Below, piece by piece: positions 19,843 to 32,689 of a DNA stretch of 64,000 nt. Below the pieces are notes generated by a model. The model saw only the letters and a list, made by a program, of their open reading frames with translations, did no database searches and was not told the DNA's origin. The stretch covers positions 620,001-684,000 of the forward strand of contig CP075497.1 in the NCBI GenBank assembly GCA_021613535.1. Direction: 5' to 3'. A program made the position numbers and the translations under genes. The stretch's first letter is position 1; the number at the start of each line of letters is the position of its first letter. Source of the DNA: Adineta vaga (lineage: Eukaryota > Rotifera).

Positions 19843-21285
19843 TCACATAACCACCGTCACCCTCAAAAAATTGTTAAAATCCGTCTAGGCAAACAGAAGT
19901 TAATAGCGAAATACACCTAAAATCTCAATTGTACCAAAAAAGTAGCAATACATTCATATATTCATTACCATCGAATTTTTTCTCCATGGATTATTACTCT
20001 CCAAATTTCTTAATCTTTTATCAAACAAAAGTGAAATGAGATAAGTTATGAGTCTTCCAGTGATGGGATCGGTTCGTGTTTTTGCAAAATCGAACCGAAA
20101 TATATTGTTCCTCTCAAAGACTAAGAGAACCATATCAAAAACATCTGTGTTTAAAAATGTTTTTGAGCACTTTTTTCGGAACCTTTTGGATCTTTGCCAT
20201 AGCCAAGTTTAAAAAATAATTTAATTTTGAAGTTCAAATGTGTTCAAAATTAGGTCCATAATCTTCTGGAGAAAGTTTCAACGGGACTGAAAACTTGGAT
20301 ATTTAAATTATTTAAAACTCATACGACACATTAGCAGTTACCTCCAAATATTTCTAATATGGAAGGAGATTACAAAATTCTATGCAGTAAAGAATTATAA
20401 GTGATCCGTTGAAAAATTTTTCGATCGTTGATTTCCCTATCGATAGTGATAAATCAAAAATTCATTCCACCTAGGTAACTAATTCGACCGCCAAATAATT
20501 TGAATTATTTTTAAATTTTACAATAAGAAAAACTTCTGTAAAGAAAACATATAAACATTGTTAATTTTCCACTTTCACATCGTTTGTAATTGAATTACAA
20601 GACATTCTAATTGGACGACATCTTTTTTATTCTGACTATATGTTTCTCTGTTGCTCTTATTAATCGACGTCAAAAAAACAATGTGTTCACTTTACTTTTT
20701 CAAATGTTTGGAACCGATCTCATCACTGGAGTCTTCATATTTCTATATAATATCTATTTTCTAAAATGAAATAGAAATTAAATAAATCGTTTCAGTTATT
20801 CTACGATGCCTCCAATATATTAAGTGTTTTATAATCACTCATATTTGAAAACAACGCAATTTTCTTTTAAAAAACAATCTTAAAACTTATTTTTCTAATA
20901 TTTCATGTCGGTAAAAATTCCTAACTTTTGATAAATCAATATACGAAAGTCCTTGAAAATCTTTCCATTTATCACTCTATGTACTAAGTTCTATTGAGAT
21001 ATTTTGAAGGTTATTTAGAATACTCAACGATGTAATTATATAACTTATCTTTTTTATTGTCTATGATAAAGTATACACTTGGAGAATGATAAATGTGAGT
21101 TATTTTTGTCTTTCTATACAAAACTCAGTCTTTAATATATTAGATATTTAAATTAAAATTTTGAGTTTGACATGTAGTGTAGATTCTCAAGATGAAGATT
21201 TAATTATTCATTGATTAAAATAAAAGAAGAATTAATATTATGAGAATAAAAAAGAAAATTATTGAATAGTTAAATAAAAGTTCTT
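19843..21285. other. Intergenic, 1.44 kb, nothing recognised
   Basis: AT-rich spacer downstream of the receptor gene (minus strand). No recognisable gene or strong repeat. Confidence 0.4.
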
Positions 21286-22348
21286 TCAACTTGATGATTT
21301 TGAACGAATGTTTGTTTTAACTGATTGTCTTGAATTTGATAAATTGTGTCTTCTTCGACGAGGATGAAAAATAATTTGAAATGTTTTTGTTCGTATAACT
21401 GAACTTGTCATTAATAAAATAGGAAAATGTGAACAATGATGAAGAATTTCCATTAAATCTAATATAATTGATATATTATTTGTTACCATTTTATGATTAT
21501 ATATTGTTGACCAACCATTTAACATTCCTATTGGTGTTGTTAAAATAATAAATGTTATATTTGAAAGAAAAACATATAAAATAACACTTTGTTCTCTCCA
21601 ATCATAAGTTTTTCTTGTACCTAAACGATTTCGACGTTGATAAGAACGAGATTTTAAACCAATGATTAATATTATATTTGTTATTATGATTAATATTGGT
21701 AAAATTAAATTATTTAAACCAATAGTTTCAATAAATATTAAATCACTTAATGAATATTTATAACCATAAGATTTATAAAAAGCATTATCACATGAAAATA
21801 ATATTGATAAATTATTTAATTTAATAAAACAATATGAAACATTATATGGAATAAATAAAAATGGATGATCATAAATAATAATAAATATTATTATTAATAT
21901 ACTTATTAATTGAGCACGTTTACGACTTATTAAATAATTACGATTATTTGTCCAAATTTTTAAATTACGTTCAATTCCTTTAAATAAAAAAAATAAAATT
22001 TTATTTTTAGTTTTTAGTTTTTTTTACTTTACCTAATGCCCAAAGAAATGAATAAGATAAATTTTCAGTTGTTAATGTTAAAAACCATGTTATTGAACAA
22101 ACAAAAAATGGATGTTGAATATATAAATAAATAATATGTAAAACATATTCAGATAATAATTTCATTATATCGGATACTGATAATGCAATTATAAATATTC
22201 CATATGGAGTTTTACAAAGAGATTTTGAACGAATAAATAATAAACATGAACAAATATTTAATAAAATACCAATTATTGTTAAGAAAAAACCAATAAAATA
22301 AAATGAGATAATTAAATTTTCATTTACATTTTCACATGAAGAATTCAT
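21286..22348 (-). CDS. Rhodopsin-like seven-pass receptor
   Basis: Two exons, 22348-22033 and 21977-21286, with a 55-nt intron in phase 1; 335 aa. I start at MNSSCENV (ATG at 22348) because the longer frame begins with TTG. Seven hydrophobic segments follow an N-terminal Asn-rich extracellular tail. TM1 reads GILLNICSCLLF, with the Asn of class A receptors. At the end of TM3 GIERNLKIW stands in place of DRY, keeping Glu-Arg. TM7 lacks NPxxY (HCSHFPILLMTSS). A basic tail (FHPRRRRHNLSNSRQ) follows. It resembles the expanded, divergent peptide-receptor-like families of bdelloids. Ligand unknown. Confidence 0.8.
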
Positions 22349-22863
22349 TTTTAGAAATTTTATCAAACTTACTTTCTACAAGAAAAAAAAAGAATAAAGT
22401 CATTTCTCATTATGGGTGTGTCAATAAAAGTAAGAAAGAAAGCGGATGTTCAACAAGAACTTGAAAAAACTAGGCTTATAAGATCTTTAATGTTAATAGT
22501 GCATCCCTGAATATTCATAAAGTCTCATTAATATTCAAATTACTTTTTCTTTTGAACATTGCTTTTTCCTTTTGATTAATGTTATTAATAGAAAATCATG
22601 TTTTTTATCTTTATCAAGCACTTGTCATTTTATATTACATTAGTTTTTCTTCGTTCTATTACATTATTTATGATAATCAAATATTTATATATAGATAACA
22701 ATGTCACATTTATAAAATCATCGAACTCAAATATTTCACATCATCAAGGGTGTGGGTGTTCAGTCTTCACCTCACACCCTCAAAAAATACAAACAATTTT
22801 TCAGTAAAATCTGATAGAAAATACTTTTATTCGATATTATTCATGTTTCAATAAAAATATAAC
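22349..22863. other. Intergenic with one telomere-like inverted repeat
   Basis: Upstream of the receptor gene. An inverted repeat at 22745-22782 has arms AAGGGTGTGGGTGT and ACCTCACACCCTCA around a 9-bp spacer. The short ORF 22598-22807 crosses it and is not convincing. Confidence 0.55.
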
Positions 22864-22871
22864 GTTAGAAA

Positions 22872-23929
22872 CAGGCTTGCCAAATGAAAATTTTAGAAAT
22901 CAGGGATTTTTGAAAAAAAAACAGGAGCTTATCAGGAGAAAAACCAGGAGATTTTCTTTAGATGTACAAGTTACGCTCATCTAAAAACTTGCTCAAGTGT
23001 TTCTGGTAGAATCTATGTTCTTTACTGTTACTGAACTTTTTATTCACCCAGTTTGCAAAAAATTGACCTTATATTCGAGCTCCACGACTTCAACTATTCG
23101 TCGGTGAATCCTTACCAAAAATGATTATTTTTTCATAGAAGCAAAGATGTTTTTTCATCCAAAACAATAGGACCTATTATTTTCAAACTATTTTCAAATC
23201 CAGATTTCCTATCTTCTATTACCCTTTAGTCAAGTTTTAGGTTAAATGGTCTCTTTTGTTTTTATTTATCTTCTCATTAATCAGTAAAATGCGGCCACTA
23301 AACATGTAAACAATTTATTCTAGCAAAAATCCTTTTCTATCAGAATCAGAATAATATTTAACTTTTGCCTTAGTATTTGCCTATACCTCTATACAGACGT
23401 GTCACTCTTCCATGACAAAGTAACTATAAAAGAATTCCATGTAACTAAAGAAAACTGAAAGAAATGCTCATTTCACAAAATTTATTTCTATAATTATTAG
23501 TAAATGAATATTAACTTCTCGATTAATATAGAACAAAACATAAAGCAGAAATTATGCAATTAAGTAATTACTATTAAATTGGTGGCTTTTTTCAATGAGA
23601 CTATATTTCTCTGAGTATATTCGATTTAGTGAACACATAAACATAAAACTGTAGATGTCAAATGGGTGTTCATATAGCTTGGAATTCTACTTCAGGTAAA
23701 ACATGTGTCATCTGGTTTCTGATTGTTGTCAAAAAAAACATCATGTATCTAAAAACTGATTTAGAAAAAGCATTCGACACAGAAATAGTTAATAAAATCT
23801 ATTGAATTCTGCTTATTTTCTCGTTTTCTCCACCAAATTTGTATAAACGAGAATGTGTCTGTCAATCTCGACAAAGGAAAAACAGAAATCAGGAGAAAAT
23901 GATGAAAATCAGGAGGTTTGGCAGCCCTA
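22872..23929. mobile_element. Non-autonomous hAT-like element, copy 1
   Basis: A 1,058-bp element with short inverted ends, CAGGCTTGCCAAA at the left and TTTGGCAGCCCTA at the right, flanked by an 8-bp direct repeat, GTTAGAAA / GTTGGAAA (22864-22871 and 23930-23937, one mismatch). Eight-base target sites and CAGG-type ends point to hAT. Subterminal CAGGAG motifs repeat at both ends. A close copy with its own 8-bp target repeat is at 58470-60522. No transposase ORF. Confidence 0.8.
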
Positions 23930-23937
23930 GTTGGAAA

Positions 23938-24504
23938 TATGATCTTGTACTTTTTTAATCTGAGTGAGAATGCTCAGTGCTAATAACTGATATAGTAAAA
24001 TAACTGAATGAATATTTGAATTTAACTTTTGAGTTTGATATTATTGAATAATACAGGAGTGAAGTGGATGATAAAGATTTATAGAAAAAAATAAAACAAA
24101 ATCCATCACATTTCATCAATGATGATTTCCATATATTTAATGTTAATTTTATCTTACGAATTCTTTTTTTTACTAATAGAACATTTCTGTTCTATAACGA
24201 CAAACTGCGTATAAACTCAATTGAATCGTTTTTTCTTTATGATTGTTTAATTTCCGTCACATAAATAATCATTTATAATTGTTTACCATATTGGTCTTAG
24301 AAGAAGAAAAACTAGTTTATTTCAATAATTACAAGCCTTATCAAGCATATTCTAATATTTTCTCAGTATAAAACTCGCTTTATCATTGCAATTTCATATT
24401 ATTTTTCTTAAAAATAATAACGTATGAATCGATGTTTTTCTAAAGTTTTTTAGTTTCAATCAATATCTGTGAATTTCTTCATAATACAACAATCTATTAT
24501 TACA
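23938..24504. other. Intergenic, nothing recognised
   Basis: AT-rich promoter side of the Thr-rich membrane protein gene. No repeat or motif stands out. Confidence 0.4.
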
Positions 24505-25924
24505 ATGAGACGTGTTCTAAAAATTACTTTGATCGTAGCATTAATCGGTATCGTAGTAGCAGCAATCGCTACTGGATTAATACTTCATTTCAAGCAAAAA
24601 TCTGATTCAGCCGCCATCTCATCAAGTAATGATCCTTTATTTCGATATATATTTATCTTAACATTTTTCTCTTGATGTCTGTTAGATCAAACAACAACAA
24701 CAGTAATACAACAAAGTACATCAACAACTACATCATAAATTTATTGACATCGATTATTATTGTAGATATTTCAACAAGTCGAATGACTACAACGATTTAT
24801 CGTTCAAGCAGTGTTATTGTTACCAATGCTGCAACAACAACCAATAGTATAATCACTACTCGAGCTAGCACAAGTACAACTCGTAGTGCGACAAACAATC
24901 TAACAGGTTTGATATTCAACATATTTTAGGTATGAATATTTTTGAGAATAAATAATAGAAATTCTAAATCTACTTATTATTGATTGAAGACAACGAAATC
25001 GATTCATATCAAGAGAGTTTAAGTGATATTTTTTTTAAATAATACTTTCTTTCTTTATGATAGTTACTCGAGTATCGTCAGCTATAACCTATGATAGTCA
25101 AGCTTTCTGTCCAAGTGAAGATTGTTCGATCTCACCGTATTATTTCGAAGCATTTCAACTGAATGTGACTACAACTGGCTTTTATATCATTAAATGCAAT
25201 GGTAGTACCGATATGTATGGTCTTCTATATGCTGGTGTTTTTAATCCTTTTACTCCATCGATAACTTTAATTCAAAATGGTTATGATGTATATGATGACA
25301 GTTATCAAGGTGTGCTTAATATGACTCTTCAAGCATCAATACAATATATCGTTGTAGTAACCACATACGACAGTTATACGGACGGATCTTATGTACTTAC
25401 TTTGACTGGGCCGGCATCGGTCCGGCTTTCTAAAATTGTTGGAGCAGGTGAGAAAAGCTAAAAGTTTTTTTTGTCTATTCAAAAGAATTAATCTTATATA
25501 ATCGTAGAATAATTTTGTTTTATTATTAAAAGGTTTACAATCACAACAATCAATATATTCATCTTCTCTGACTAGAAATAATCCATCATTTTGTCAATTT
25601 TCGAGTTGTGACGCCGGTGAATTTGCTTACTTTGCAGCATTTAATGTCAATGTGAGTATGGATACAACATATCTTATTTCATCCAGTAGTAATTTTGATA
25701 CCCTTGGATATTTTTACCAAAATTATTTTAATGCCTCTAATCCATCTCAAAATATTATTGGTGCAGATGATGAAAGCGCTGGTTATAGTCAGTTCGCTCT
25801 GAGTTTGTATCTTAGAGTTGTATCACGATATATATTAGTTTTTACAACGTATAGTTTTAATCGAACAGGCTCATTTTCATTATTGGCAGATAAACCAGGC
25901 CTGATTAGTTTAACTCCAAGATAA
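24505..25924 (+). CDS. Type II membrane protein with Thr-rich stalk and two beta-sandwich-like repeats
   Basis: Five exons, 24505-24625, 24686-24715, 24766-24906, 25064-25447 and 25533-25924, every junction in phase 1; 355 aa. A short basic N terminus (MRRVLK) leads into one hydrophobic signal-anchor (residues about 6-28). A Thr/Ser-rich stalk (about 40-97) is likely O-glycosylated. Two extracellular modules of about 125 residues follow, each with two early cysteines (CPSEDC, CQFSSC), an FEAFQLNV / FAAFNVNV strand, aromatic strands and a closing VVVTTY / LVFTTY ... GS motif. Such modules occur in many bdelloid surface proteins, and I know no assigned function. The 30-nt second exon is the least certain part. 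Confidence 0.7.
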
Positions 25925-26427
25925 CCATAATCATATTTATTTTGGAAATATGAATTCATTCAAATAAGTGAACACTTATTCTATATCTTTTACTCAATAA
26001 TTTTAAAATATTTATCAAAATTTTGCTTTCAATATGCTTTGCTTTATATTTTCTTTAATTGCTTTTCTGCATGGATTGTTTCGAATAAATCTATTTAAAA
26101 TAAAATTCGTAAGAGTACGAGTGAGAAAATAATAATTACTCTCATCTTCAACATATTATTAGGGTGTGGGTGTGGGTGTGGGTGTGGATGTGGGTCAAAC
26201 TATCTCTTCTTCACTCATACTCACAGGCACACTCTCACACACCCACACTTCAAGAATTTTACTTTTCAAGATAGAGTCAAATTTCTTATTATCGCGAAAT
26301 ATCATCGCAAGACATTTGATTTCTATGTAACAATATAAAAAGCAAACGATTAAATGTCAGTTCTTTGCAATTTGTATAATATATGATTTAACATGATTGA
26401 TAGTATGCATTCATCATGTCTTTCAAT
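25925..26427. other. Convergent intergenic region with a telomere-like inverted repeat
   Basis: Lies between two gene 3' ends. Holds the inverted repeat at 26161-26252; otherwise AT-rich. Confidence 0.5.
26161..26252. repeat. Telomere-like inverted repeat, longest G-rich arm
   Basis: Left arm is four or five tandem GTGTGG-type units (AGGGTGTGGGTGTGGGTGTG and on to TGTGGGT at 26195), then the spacer CAAACTATCTCTTCTTCACT, then a degenerate C-rich arm ending ACACACCCACACTTCAAG. Among the copies this most resembles a true telomere tract. Confidence 0.8.
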
Positions 26428-29400
26428 TCAATTCTGGGCTATCCATGGTTGAACTGCTGTACGCCGCGTTTGTATATAGCTTTTGATTGCTCGGTAAAGT
26501 AACATGACATTCCAGACAAGAAATTTTAAACCAACAGTGAGTCCACCATATACAGAAAGTAATGATGTAACCACATATAATCCATCATTTTGCTGGACGT
26601 ACTCGTATCGACATACACTTGGCCTACAGGTAGCATAATAATTCTCATATATACTTGCACTAGTCCACTGCTCAATGAAAATTTCGTCAATTAACGTACC
26701 AATTGCGGTATTCGGAGTAAAGCGTGAAGATATCGTCTTATTCAGTGGATTAATAACTAAAGAAGGTATACTGGGTAAGGTGAAATTTACAGGTGGTGAT
26801 CCGTCCATTTGTGTAAAGTAATCGAGATAATTAATAATTGTGTTAACGCAGCTTTGTGAAAAAAAACATTCCAATGTTGACATGCGTAAACCATGGATAG
26901 GCCAACAACCGACGACAAGACCAGGTAAAACAAGTTCGGATGGACCAATTCGCATGGAATCATTACAAGCATTCGAAACAACACAATTGCAAGTACTGTT
27001 GATAAATTTTCGTGGCAAGCTGCGTAATAAGTAATCGTTAGAGAGATTTCCATATTCCAATGACCAATCAGTATTAAAAAACGATGGAATTACAGCTCCT
27101 GCTGATACCTCAATGATTAAAGTGAATAAGCGTCGAAAATTAATTGGTGTTTGTTCGGTAAGTTGTCTGATAATTTCGGCTGTTTGTGATACGAACGAAG
27201 CTCGAGATATTGCCATAGAAGTCACTAGCATTGTTTGATTAAAGTTTGATATAGCATGATCTACAATTATTTGAATTTCTGAACAAAGCCAACCCATCAA
27301 TTGATGTTGTCTGCTAAGAACAGGTCGGTCAAGTTGTGCATAACTGTTGACTGTACTACCATAACCGTAGAGTGATGTAGTCCATAAAGTTTTGACAAAA
27401 TCACTAGTGCATATCTAAATGATAAATAGTATATATGTAAAGGGGATCAGTTTGAAGAAGTTTTTGTGAATTTTAACAAACATTTCATATAGTATGTAGA
27501 AAAATGACTCACCTGATGAAACGAAGGCGAAACCAAAAGAAAGGTACCATACGGTATTGCAATTTGTTGACATAAACACGAAATAGTCGTTGCATACGCA
27601 TTATGCAGTTGTTCGAAAGTAGCAACCGAAGGCGATTCTATTGTAACAGACACGTTCGTTTCTCTTAAGCTATTAAAGAGAAGAAGTATGAGCACGCTAC
27701 CAATGAGTAAAATGAGATAGAATCGAGTTGCTATGATGGCCACTTCATTAACATTCTCTATTTGACTAATAGAACTTTCTTTCTTAAATAGATTCATCGT
27801 AACTAGCTTCTGTTTGATATTGAACGGTATATGTTCTGTTGGATGTTGTTGATCTAAAAGATGAAAATAAATAAAAAATGATGTTTTTTACATTAATTTA
27901 TGTAGAAGAGAAATGACTAATTAAACGATTTTGACAACCTTTTCTTATATCAACTAAAAATACGTTCCAATTGATTTTATATATAGAAAAACTTTATACT
28001 ATATTGTAGATATTACATTACCTGATTGTTCTTCAATATTATCAACATGACGTTTACGACAATAAACGAATAGCCAGTGTATGAATCGTGCACCCATAGG
28101 AATGATGAGACGAAAGATAACCAAAAGACCACCGATGAGACCGGCAATGGTTGCGACTACATAGAATATATCTAGTCGTTGAGAGTAAGTATATGTACAA
28201 ACAGCTGGTGCACAGATTTTGTAGTAATCTTCAAAGTTACCCTCTATATCCCATGTATCTACCATAAGTTGATTTAATATTGTACCAAAGGAGTCATTTG
28301 CCGAGAACCGCGAAGGAACCGAATTGTTAAGTACCGGAACAGCCAGTGTAGCAACTGGTAATGGAAGTCGTGTTGGCAGGTCAACATTGTACAGAGAGCG
28401 AATCATGTCAAGACATGTTTGATCGAAAAAGCAGCGTAATTCAGTATTGAGCATACCACCTAATCTGAGACATGAGCTGCGTATACCAGGCGTTGCCCAA
28501 ACGCTAGTACCCGCCGGACAATTATTTCCTTTTACGCAAAAAAAGAAACCTGCGGGTCCTGGACAATCAAGTGACACACTGCAAGCGCATGTACTCAAAT
28601 TGGCGGGTGCCGGAGAATAGCGACGAATCGATGGTGTACTATTTATCATTAGTGGCTGATAGGCCATTCCACTCTCTACTCCAGATCCTGCAAGAAAAAT
28701 ACGCATCAATGCCAATAACATTGCAAAAATCTGTGTTGTACGAGTCTTGAACGTGGAGATCAGTGGCTCTAAGCGTGCTTTGAATTCTAATCCTACAAGA
28801 AATAATAAAGAATACAATATTCACTCTCACATCACACCCTCAAGTTCAGCTCCAACTTGTACGAATTTAATAAATATGAGTGTTAACAGAAACTTCCTCT
28901 CAAACCTTCATCCACACCTTCAAGATGGTATTTAAGAAAACATTCTTTCTAAAATTTACATACGTGAAAGTGCTTGAGCGGTAACAAATTCATCTTTCAT
29001 AAACACAGCTGTAGCTTTTGCGACCGTATCATTTGAAAGTTGACAAATAGTAAGATAATTACCGAACGAGTAAATACCATTCATTCGCATATCAGTAAGT
29101 GGTAAAGAGTATGTTTCTGAACTGTTCGCAAATCTTATCGTGAAATAACCATCGAACCAAACTGGTTCCAAGAACATGCTAGTGCAAATCTACCAATTAT
29201 AAAATTAAGATAGTTAAAGCAATATATATTGAGGGTGGGTGTGGGTATCCCTTTTACATTCAGATCTTCACCCACACGCTCAGATATTTAGTTTGTTCTT
29301 AATACTATACTTCGTACCTGATGATAGCGGGGAGACGATATTGTAATCATCTCAGCATTAGGTGTAGATACTTGTGAACATGGACAGGAGAGTGTTACTG

Positions 29401-31693
29401 AATAATCATTATGTAGACGTTCAAAAGTGTTAGACGATGGTGCCAAGACTGTTACCGTGCGAGTATGAACTGTAAGCGATGAGTAAAATGCTAGAATGAT
29501 GACGCTCATTATAACTAGAACCACGTGAACACGCGTCGCACGAATTCCAGTTCGTTGATCACTTAAGTCATGCTAAAATATACAAGTTTTATCATTTTGT
29601 TGAATGGAAGAAAATGTGATGCTTTAAAATGATAAAGGTATAACATCAGAGGTTATTTGAGATTTACATCCATACTCTAGGTAAACTTACTTCGAATAGA
29701 TTCAATGAGACAACATTTTGTTTGATAAGAGTTAATATTCGAATAATTCGAGTGTACCATGTTTCTAGATTAAAAAACAATTGTAGAAAAATCACGTTTA
29801 AATAGAATTGGAGTGTAGGGTCGGCGTAGAAAAGAGATAAATATTCGTACTCACACCCTCATCCAATACGAGAGTATCTATACCTGATTGCGTTTGTTGA
29901 GGTTGAGGTTGACGTTGAAGGTCATTTTTTTTCGTGAGATACGCATATATATTATGACCAAATTTAACGATGAATGGTGCTAAAATTCGCAGAACTACTG
30001 TGAGACCGCCATACAAACCGATCAACAAAGTAATTACATAGATAAAATCATTCCGCTGTGTGAATGTATAAGTACATTGAAGCGGCTCACAAGCATTGTA
30101 ATACTTTGAGAAATTTTTCACAGTAATCCATTGTTCAACCATTAAGTTCTCAAATATAAGAGAAATTTTACTGTTGCGTAAAAAACGTGATGATAATGAG
30201 CTATTCAGAGGTTTAGGCCAATCATTGATTGGTAGATTCGAAATCAATTGAGTTGTGATATTAAGACAGATAGGATCAAAAAAGCATTCGAGCGTACTTT
30301 CTTTGATAGAATGGAAGGGTTCGCATCCGACATGCATTCCATTAACATGAAAAATAGCCGGCGGTTGTGGAGTCATCATTCCTATAAGTGATCGTTGGTC
30401 TGCTCCCCAAGCATAGATACCTGCTTGATACGTTACAACACTGAATGCATCGCAAAAGGCAAAATTGTCTTGTAAATTCTATGACATAGAAATAAGCAAA
30501 CGGTTCTTAATTCTAGACGAAGAAAAGATTTCATAAAATTTTTCTTATCATTCTGTTGAATGCTAACGTTGTAACTTATCATTCGTCTACACTTGTGCAA
30601 TATAACTTTCATGTTAAAACAATTTCCTTTCTCCTTCTTCTTCTCCTCTTTGCCTTAGATTCATTTTATTGAATCAGTCTTATTCTGTGTAGTTAAATCT
30701 ATCACTCCAACTGGATTTTGATATATACTGCTGTAATATTCTCATAGAATTTATCTAAAAGACTTACATTGGTGAACGTAGCATTGCTGTATCGAGGATA
30801 AAAGTTAGGAACAGTTTGATATTGATTTGAACCAGGTATACTTAATGTAAACCCATTGTTGTGAATAGCTGACTGAATGCCACTATTGATAATGGTGAGC
30901 ATAATCATGTCAGCCGCATTGCTTGGTGTTATTGACATTGAGAGCGTTGCATAAAATTTATCGACAATGGACTTAATTTGGGTATCGAAAGAAACATGTG
31001 ATAATAATTGAACATTCACAACTTTCCCATTGATAAAATCGTTTCGAATCTCGTTTATCATTGACATGGACGAAGTGCAGAATAATGATAGCAGACGAAA
31101 TTGAACTGCAGCCGTAAGACGAAAGTCCAGTGGAGTAATGCGCGAAGTTTCCAAGTCGAACAATGATGCGATCCATTGCGATGATATAAATTCACTTGAA
31201 CATATCTAATACAGAAGAAAAAAAGTTCATTCATTTAAAATCTTGAGGGTGTGGGTGAAGAAGAGATACCTCAAACCACATCCACACCCACACCCACTTC
31301 ACCCTCACACTCTCACCCACGCCCTCAAGATTGTCTGTAGCTACTGATTTGAGAAAAGTGTTTTACTTGATGATAGGTTGCAGTGATTGAGAGAAAGGAT
31401 GAGTAAGATACAGCCACTTGTCGACATGGACATGATAATGTGTCCGGATATTTGGCTTGTAGTTGTTCAAACAAAACCAACGAAGGCTTGGGCACTGTTA
31501 CCGAAATGTTTCTTTGCATCAAAAGTGTTGTAACGATAAGAACGCAAAGAATTGTTAACAAGAGAACGATATATACACGTGTGGATAGTACTTGATTCCG
31601 CAAAACTTCTTTATCCTTCTTCCGTATCGTCTCTGCGTCGGCGAATAAGTTAAGTTGCTTTAACTTTGAAATTATTTGTCCGATGATCGGCAT
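26428..31693 (-). CDS. Membrane protein of three tandem two-pass units
   Basis: Nine exons: 31693-31367, 31205-30729, 30478-29884, 29764-29691, 29572-29318, 29189-28964, 28792-28022, 27853-27513 and 27414-26428. All phases agree and give 1,350 aa. Three homologous units of about 400-490 aa each hold a cytosolic helix ending (L/M)NLF, a first membrane helix (TRxYxxLL), a Cys-bearing ectodomain (FEQLH..Y..TLSCPC..V, Y/FHQ, ICxSxF, SRF..N), a CxPxxCxYxY motif and a second helix (YGGLTVxLR). Units 1 and 2 both end Q-S-G at a phase-1 donor, and units 2 and 3 have no in-frame ATG before their first helix, so they belong to one transcript. Six helices are predicted. The topology recalls trimeric two-pass channels (DEG/ENaC, P2X), but I see no decisive motif. 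An extra 5' exon at 31807-31749 is possible. Confidence 0.7.
29229..29283. repeat. Telomere-like inverted repeat inside an intron
   Basis: TGAGGGTGGGTGTGGGT / CACCCACACGCTCA, within the intron that separates the RYHQ exon from the ICTS exon of unit 2 of the three-unit gene. Confidence 0.75.
31242..31329. repeat. Telomere-like inverted repeat inside an intron
   Basis: Starts CTTGAGGGTGTGGGTGAAG and ends TCACCCACGCCCTCAAG, with an extra C-rich block in the middle. It lies in the intron of unit 1 at the same position (after YHQ) as the repeat in unit 2. The matching intron of unit 3 has none. Confidence 0.8.
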
Positions 31694-32689
31694 TGAACTA
31701 TTAAAACAGTCAAAAGACCATCAAATATAGCCAATGCTTCGAACTTACTCGATAATGACAGTAACTTTTTTCTTAAATTGAACCTTCTTTAGTTCTGTAC
31801 TTTCTTTCTGAAAAATCTAAAAATCATTTGATATATCTTGAGAGTGAGAGTGGCTTTGTTCGGACATGGAAGATGCAGATGCGGGGTATGAGTTATCTTT
31901 CTAAAGAGATGACGTATAACCATATGTATATAAGGTATGTCCTTATGAATATTGCGTGACCGGCATCTCCAGAGCTGTCCCCGATCCGCAGGATATGTGA
32001 CACCTCTTCTCAATGAAAGTTAAGTTTACAGTTTACAAATCTTACAGTTTGTTCACTCTCAATATGTGTGTTTCAGTAGTAATGAACAAAGAAAATGCGA
32101 AAGAGAAAAACTATTGTGCCGGTTATGCGCGGAAGTATTCCTGCTAATGAAAATTACTTTATCACAACAAAAGCTTGTTTATAGTCACAAATTGTCATGT
32201 TTTTTTTTATCACATCTCGGTCACAATTTTTTGCGTACTTAGAAGGCGTCTATGAGAAAGAATCTGTCACTGTATCAAACGTTTTAAATGAGTACTTTTG
32301 AAAGGCAGGTTCGATTGTCATGAAAATTTCTGAAGAGTATTATTTAATCAATATCTATGCGGGCTTTGAAGTGTGTATTGGTGTGGGTCTTTTTTGTCCG
32401 CACTCACTCCATCCACATCCTCAAAAAAATCAGAATTATAACCTGTAACGCGATTATATCTATTCGCATAGATATTAATAATAAATTACGAAGAAAAAGA
32501 AAGCACATGGTAAATGTTTTATTGTTATAAACAAATCTTACTGACGTAGTTTACATTTTCTTTTCTTTTTTCATAAGATTTAAAAGAAAAAATAACTAAA
32601 GTTTTTCTTTTGATTAAAAGAAAAGTTTTCTTTTAAAAAACTATGATATACAATGAAGTTACTTGAAATGTTTATTTTAATTGATAATT
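31694..32689. other. Intergenic between three-unit gene and Cys-rich gene
   Basis: 31807-31749 (minus) may be an upstream coding exon of the three-unit gene (reads KESTELKKVQFKKK, phase fits). An inverted repeat at 32369-32423 (GAAGTGTGTATTGGTGTGGG / CACTCACTCCATCCACATCC) lies about 270 bp beyond the stop of the Cys-rich gene. The rest shows nothing clear. Confidence 0.45.

Noticed and set aside
26428-31693. Three separate neighbouring genes
   Set aside because: Units 2 and 3 lack start codons before their first helix, and inter-unit donors and acceptors agree in phase, so one gene is simpler.
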